The translations under genes and the position numbers were made by a program. Shown in pieces: positions 60,171 to 64,000 of a DNA stretch of 64,000 nt. Position 1 is the stretch's first letter. Each line of letters begins with the position of its first letter. The notes below the pieces were generated by a model that searched no databases, was not told the origin of the DNA, and was given only the letters and a program-made list of their open reading frames with translations. The stretch is from Euryhalocaulis sp050486445. GTDB lineage: Bacteria > Pseudomonadota > Alphaproteobacteria > Caulobacterales > Maricaulaceae. The stretch covers positions 53,765 to 117,764 of the forward strand of contig JBJHDH010000003.1 in NCBI GenBank assembly GCA_050486445.1. Reading direction: 5' to 3'.

Positions 60171-60259
60171 CGCGCCGGGCGCCGTCCTGGGCGACGATCC
60201 TTAAGGTCTTCACATTTCATGGGCGCGATGCTACCTCCCGCGTCCATTTCCATCGAAAT

Positions 60260-60344
60260 GCGGTCGTGGCGGAACTGGTAGACGCGCAGCGTTGAGGTCG
60301 CTGTGGGGAGACCCGTGGAGGTTCGAGTCCTCTCGACCGCACCA
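60260..60344 (+). tRNA. tRNA-Leu(GAG)
   Basis: An 85-base class II tRNA. The acceptor arm GCGGTCG (60260-60266) pairs with CGACCGC (60334-60340), discriminator A, and CCA is encoded (60342-60344). The anticodon stem CAGCG/CGCTG (60287-60291, 60299-60303) encloses TTGAGGT, giving anticodon GAG (60294-60296), which reads CUC and CUU. A variable arm and GGTTCGAGTCC T arm are present. Confidence 0.95.
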
Positions 60345-60349
60345 GCCTT

Positions 60350-60370
60350 CCCCCGGACTTGATCCGGGGG
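60350..60370. repeat. CCCCCGGA-loop-TCCGGGGG palindrome after tRNA-Leu
   Basis: A perfect eight-base-pair stem with a CTTGA loop, directly after the tRNA. This CCGGACTTGATCCGG core is a familiar intergenic palindrome in alphaproteobacterial genomes and may also end the tRNA transcript. Further small GC-rich hairpins (GGCGCCACGGCGCC) follow up to about 60440. Confidence 0.6.
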
Positions 60371-60554
60371 CGGGCCTTGCAGGCCAGGCGGGGCGCCAGG
60401 GTGGCCGCTGTCACCCCGGCGCCACGGCGCCATGGCAGGCTTTGTTCGCATGCATCCTCATCCCCATTGCGTTGCAGGACAAGGGATCGCGCACGGCGCG
60501 GGGTTTGCACCTGGCCATGCGGGACAGACGAATCTGTCCTGGATTGGGACAGTT

Positions 60555-61862
60555 ATGACGCCCACGCTGAAAACTTCTCTGGCCGGCCGCAGGCTCATCA
60601 AGGGCTTTGAAGGCTTTCGCCGCAAGGCTGCGCCCGCGCCCGGCGGCGGCTGGGTGATCGGCCATGGCCACACCAGAAGCGCGCGGCCGGGCGTCTCGAT
60701 CACCGAGGATGACGCTGACAAGCTGCTGATCTACGACCTGATGCCGGTGGAGACGGCGATCAACGCCCATGTGGCGCCGCCACTGACCCAGAACCAGTTC
60801 GACGCCCTGGCGTCCCTGGTCTTCAATATCGGGACGGAGAATTTCCTGAACTCCACCGTGCTGGCGCGATTGAACGCTGGCCGCGCGCTGGACGCCGCCA
60901 TGGCCTTTGACCAATGGCGCAGCACGCTGGTGGACGGCCAGCCGGTTGTCGTGGATGCGCTGGTGCGCCGCCGCGCCGCGGAACGCGCGCTGTTTCTGAC
61001 GCCGCCTGCCGGCGCCGCGCCCGCACCCAGTCCGGAAGTCGTTCCCTTCCCCGATGCGGCGGCGGAGGCGCTTCTTGCGCCGGCCGCTGCTTATCATGCC
61101 GACCTTTCCGAAGGCGGCGGCATGTTCGAGCTTGTGCAGGCCGCGCCTGAAACAGGCGCGGCAGCGTCTGCTGAAGAATCGGTGGAGATAGCTGCTGCTG
61201 AGCAGGCCCTGGAAGCCGCGGCCGATGAAGAGACGCTGGAGGAGGCCACTTCTGAGCCGGTCCTGGAAGCGCCCGCGGCTGAAGACACTCTGGCGCCCGC
61301 CGAATTCGCGCTGCCGCGCATAGAAGCGGCGCTGGATGAGGATGAGCCGGTCGAAGAGGTTTTCACGGCTCCTGATCACGATGAGGGCCTGCGGCCGGAG
61401 CCGGAGCCGGAAGCGGATTTCGCCGATGATGTCCTCGCCGAACCGGAAGCGCCGGTCTTGCTGGAGACAGCGCCGGAGGATGAGGACAGCGGCGAGAGCT
61501 GGGTGGAACAGGCGCGCCGCCGCGCCCAGCGCGGACACGCCGCCACGGAGGCCCGGATTGAAGAGACCCCGCGCGAGGAGCTGCGCCGTGAAGATCTGCC
61601 GCTGCGCGCCACCGAAACCGAGTGGGCGGTCGAGGACAACACGGAATATTCGCCAGAACATGAGCGCAGCGGCGTGTGGTACGCACTGTTCCTGCTGATC
61701 GGCGGGGCGCTGGCGGCGTTCGGCGCGTACGATACCTGGCAGCGCGCCAGCGGCGGGGTGGACGAGGCTTTTGTCTATGGCCCGGCCGTGGCCGGGGCCG
61801 GCGTGCTGTTCATGGCGATCGCCGGCTGGTTCCTGATAAAGCGCGTGCTTGCCTTTCGCTAG
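60555..61862 (+). CDS. spmX: Polarity/cell-cycle factor SpmX (degenerate GH24 lysozyme domain, acidic linker, two C-terminal spans)
   Basis: A 435-residue protein with the full SpmX layout. It has an N-terminal phage-lysozyme-like domain (about 1-155; IKGFEGFRRKAA, GHGHT, LTQNQFDALASLVFNIG, VDALVRRRAAERALFLTP), a long acidic Pro/Glu/Ala-rich disordered region (about 160-370) and two C-terminal membrane spans (about 377-396 and 411-430). Catalytic Glu19 is kept, but the Asp/Cys and Thr positions of the GH24 triad read Ala28 and Val34. In Caulobacter, SpmX localises the kinase DivJ at the stalked pole. The ATG at 60555 is chosen because the domain begins there. Confidence 0.88.
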   Translation: MTPTLKTSLAGRRLIKGFEGFRRKAAPAPGGGWVIGHGHTRSARPGVSITEDDADKLLIYDLMPVETAINAHVAPPLTQNQFDALASLVFNIGTENFLNSTVLARLNAGRALDAAMAFDQWRSTLVDGQPVVVDALVRRRAAERALFLTPPAGAAPAPSPEVVPFPDAAAEALLAPAAAYHADLSEGGGMFELVQAAPETGAAASAEESVEIAAAEQALEAAADEETLEEATSEPVLEAPAAEDTLAPAEFALPRIEAALDEDEPVEEVFTAPDHDEGLRPEPEPEADFADDVLAEPEAPVLLETAPEDEDSGESWVEQARRRAQRGHAATEARIEETPREELRREDLPLRATETEWAVEDNTEYSPEHERSGVWYALFLLIGGALAAFGAYDTWQRASGGVDEAFVYGPAVAGAGVLFMAIAGWFLIKRVLAFR

Positions 61863-61935
61863 GCGAAGGCGTTAGTCCGCCGGCACGGATCACGTTCTAC
61901 ATTGTGATAGCGAGCAATTTCTTTCGCCCGGCGCA

Positions 61936-62979
61936 TTAGTCGCGCGGGGAGAAACCGACCGTGCGCGGGGTGTCCATATAGAGCGGGGCGGGCGCGGATT
62001 GCGCTGCCTCGCGCGCAGCTTCTTCCGCCGCGGCCCGCCGCGCGGCGGCCCGGCTCTCCTCAGCGGCTTTAACCTGTTCCATGCGAATCTGGTCCAGCCT
62101 GTCCAGCTCTTCCAGCGACAACGGCGTGGAGACGCGATAATTGACGTCGAAACCGCCCGGGCCGCCGGCCGAGGCGCCGTACCAGAACGGCGATGCCGGG
62201 TTTTCCGAACATAGCGTCAGCGTGACGCCGGCGGGCAGGGCGGTGGTCTCGTCGCCGCAGGCGGTGGCGAACTGATCGGCGGTCAGGCCGCGCACATTGC
62301 GCAGGTCGGCGCCGCTGAGATCGGCATGTTCGAACAACGCGCCTTCAATACGCGCCGTACCGAATCTTGCGCCGACGAGGCTGGCGCCAGTGAAGTCCGC
62401 CCCGCGCAAATCGGCCTGATCCAGCCGGACATTTTCCAGCATCGCGCCGTGCAGCATGCTGCCACGCAGCGTGGCGCGCGTCATGTCCGCTTCCATGAAC
62501 ACCGACCCGGTGAGCCGCGCATTCGTAAGCTCGGCCCCGGTCATGTTGGCGTGGCTGAAATTACTGCCGAAAAACTCGGCATTGTTCATCACAGCGCTGG
62601 TGAAGTCGGCGGAAAAGAAACCAAGGCCGGAGCCGGACACGCCGGCCAGCGCGGCGCCCACAAATGAGGCGCTGTTGAAATTGGTTCCGCTCAGGCGTGC
62701 GCCGGAGAAATCGGCGCGGCGGAACGACGCTTCAGTAAACGTGCCGCCGAGCAGGCGCGCCCGGGTCAGGCGCGCGCCGGAGAAATCGGCGCGCGCGAAA
62801 TTGCCGCCATGCAACATCGCGCCGGACAGGGGCGCACCCGACAAGTCACACCCCGGGCAGGAGACACCGACGCTCATCATGCGGCGTACGGACTCCTGGC
62901 CGAAAGCGGGTGCGGCGAGCAGCCCGGCGGCCAGCCCGGCGGCCAGGGCAGTTTTCAGGTGCGATCCGATGGCAGACAC
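61936..62979 (-). CDS. Exported pentapeptide-repeat protein with cysteine caps
   Basis: A 347-residue exported protein. A signal peptide (KTALAAGLAAGLLAAPAFG) is followed by SCPGCDLSGAPL and then about 35 consecutive A(D/N)LxX pentapeptides (for example FARADFSGARLTRARLLGG), which should form a right-handed quadrilateral helix. The repeat block ends in FATACGDETTALPAGVTLTLC, followed by a charged, helical tail (EESRAAARRAAAEEAAREA). Start uncertain: GTG at 62979 gives a clean signal peptide; GTG at 63048 is possible. Paralogue of the gene at 63227-63718. Confidence 0.82.
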   Translation of the reverse strand: MSAIGSHLKTALAAGLAAGLLAAPAFGQESVRRMMSVGVSCPGCDLSGAPLSGAMLHGGNFARADFSGARLTRARLLGGTFTEASFRRADFSGARLSGTNFNSASFVGAALAGVSGSGLGFFSADFTSAVMNNAEFFGSNFSHANMTGAELTNARLTGSVFMEADMTRATLRGSMLHGAMLENVRLDQADLRGADFTGASLVGARFGTARIEGALFEHADLSGADLRNVRGLTADQFATACGDETTALPAGVTLTLCSENPASPFWYGASAGGPGGFDVNYRVSTPLSLEELDRLDQIRMEQVKAAEESRAAARRAAAEEAAREAAQSAPAPLYMDTPRTVGFSPRD

Positions 62980-63167
62980 AGGTGCGTTCAATGCTCCAAC
63001 TGGAGTGCAAGACGGCGCAGCTTTGCCGCCCACCGCCGTCAAGACCACTTAATTTGCTGTAATCCCTTGGCGATCCGTAGACTTTTCCGCCTGACGTCCC
63101 GCAAGGGCATCCCCGGATACGGTCCCTCCACGGCGCGATATTGCGGCCCATCCCGCAGCGGGCAAGT

Positions 63168-63193
63168 AAAAAATTACGGGCGTGTCATCCCGC
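63168..63193 (-). terminator. Terminator of the small pentapeptide-repeat gene
   Basis: On the minus strand, GCGGG (63193-63189) pairs with CCCGT (63180-63176) across an eight-base loop. It is followed by AA and six T residues (63173-63168). The short stem makes it moderate in strength. Confidence 0.5.
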
Positions 63194-63226
63194 CTGTGAG
63201 GCAGGGGAGGCCGAACGGGCGGCCGC

Positions 63227-63718
63227 TCAGCAGGCGCGGATGCGCAGGCCGGGGGGCAGGATGGTGCTGTGGTCGCCACATGCCTGGTCGAGCTGGGCCT
63301 GGGTCAGTCCCCGGGCGCCCTCCAGATTGGCGCCGGAAAGCAGCGCCCCGGTCAGGCGCGCGCCTGAGAAATCGGCATAGCCAAGATAGGCGCCGACAAA
63401 GCTGGCGTTTTCCAGATTGGCGCTGGCGAAACTGGCGCCGGTGAAGCGCCCGGCATAGGCCTCTGCCACGGAAAGATCGGCGCCGGTGAAATTGGCGCGG
63501 TCCATGATGCAATAGGACAGGTCGGACTGGCGCAGGCGCGCGCCGGAAACGTCCACGCCCGGAATGGTGCGTCCCGCCAGATCGGCCTGGAACAGATTGC
63601 AGCCGGGACAGGATGCCCCGCCCTGCACCCGGGCGATCTGGCCCGCGTTCTGGGCATGGGCCGGCCAGGCGGCCGTGAGCAGGCCGAACACGAGGAGGGC
63701 GTTCAGAAGACGTGCCAT
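63227..63718 (-). CDS. Small exported pentapeptide-repeat protein with cysteine caps
   Basis: A 163-residue exported protein. A signal peptide (LLNALLVFGLLTAAWPAHA) precedes the cap SCPGCNLFQADLAG, about 15 pentapeptides (RANFTGADLSVAEAYAGRF and others) and the end cap LDQACGDHSTILPPGLRIRAC. Both caps match those of the neighbouring larger protein, so the two are tandem paralogues. Function unknown. The ATG at 63718 is set by the signal peptide. Upstream (63719-64000) I see no gene. Confidence 0.83.
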   Translation of the reverse strand: MARLLNALLVFGLLTAAWPAHAQNAGQIARVQGGASCPGCNLFQADLAGRTIPGVDVSGARLRQSDLSYCIMDRANFTGADLSVAEAYAGRFTGASFASANLENASFVGAYLGYADFSGARLTGALLSGANLEGARGLTQAQLDQACGDHSTILPPGLRIRAC

Positions 63719-64000
63719 TTTCGTACGATCCCCCGGCGCGGGTTTGTTTCCCGGGAGAGTGTGCAAGAGACAGGCCGGTCTGTCACAAGAGGCCGAATCC
63801 CGAACATACGTCATCATTCACCCGTGCGGTGTTTTCAAACACTTTCATGCCTCAGCGGCAGGCCGCATCGGCGGTGAGGGGGCGGAGCGTCAGCTACGAA
63901 CCCGATTTATTTACGGCGCCAAGGGGGAATTGTGGGTTCCCGCCGACGCTCCGCGCATGGATTTCCCGGAAGCTCTCGCCACCGATTCCAGCGTGGGATT

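Noticed and set aside
63049..63064. CtrA-type site TTAA-N7-TTAA upstream of the larger pentapeptide-repeat gene
   Set aside because: The sequence is TTAA followed seven bases later by TAAT; the second half does not match well enough to support a call.
1..64000. CRISPR arrays, rRNA, prophage or transposase genes
   Set aside because: No regularly spaced repeats, rRNA sequence, phage structural genes or transposase motifs were seen. The GH24 domain at 60555 belongs to SpmX, not a prophage.

Overview
The window is a GC-rich chromosomal segment from an alphaproteobacterium. The left end carries the conserved alphaproteobacterial run rpsE-rpmD-rplO-secY-adk-rpsM-rpsK-rpoA-rplQ, followed by a DegP/HtrA protease and rarA. 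The right end carries a recognisable SpmX, a degenerate phage-lysozyme-type polarity protein. SpmX is known from Caulobacter and related stalked or dimorphic lineages, so I place the organism in or near Caulobacterales/Maricaulales-type bacteria. I see no rRNA, CRISPR array, insertion sequence, integrase or prophage module. The one RNA gene is tRNA-Leu(GAG). Genes are tightly packed, with many ATGA, GTGA and TTGA stop/start overlaps.

Layout. 1-5406: end of the ribosomal protein/SecY/RNA polymerase alpha operon, closed by a strong UUCG-loop terminator. 5484-9564: flavin split-barrel protein, acetyltransferase, DegP-like protease and RarA. 9637-11034: an isolated gene with more A/T and a PD-(D/E)XK nuclease-like signature; it is the clearest sign of transfer. 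11069-17481 (minus): TamB, TamA and HspQ. 17616-22884: Ppx/GppA, RlmE, GuaB, a MAPEG protein and RsmB, with REP-like palindromes after rlmE and rsmB. 23119-27648: LysE-type exporter, a two-gene operon encoding three copies of a secreted SnoaL/NTF2-like module, and GuaA. 27825-34824: a FecI/FecR/TonB-receptor surface-signalling set with an STN domain on the receptor, followed by a class A acid phosphatase. 35007-36299: a small membrane protein, an ECF sigma factor that appears to start at CTG, and a putative membrane partner. 36357-40752: PanB, YfgM-like protein, BamB and Der.

40757-44616 (minus) is the most interesting block. It is a compact four-gene lipid operon: di-iron fatty-acid hydroxylase, GNAT-fold acyltransferase, diacylglycerol/ceramide-type lipid kinase, and a Tam41-like lipid cytidylyltransferase. 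By composition it resembles the ceramide and anionic sphingolipid genes of Caulobacter. On its other side lie a metallophosphoesterase and an LptF/LptG-type permease pair (45031-48351) that is not accompanied by lptD.

48462-64000: an orphan ThDP enzyme; an acyl-amide hydrolysis operon (M20 peptidase, penicillin-acylase family, acetyltransferase); a 3-hydroxyisobutyrate-dehydrogenase family enzyme; small secreted proteins; TrmFO; a single-domain response regulator; tRNA-Leu; SpmX; and two paralogous secreted pentapeptide-repeat proteins with shared cysteine caps. All calls come from reading the sequence and from remembered family motifs; no database search was run.
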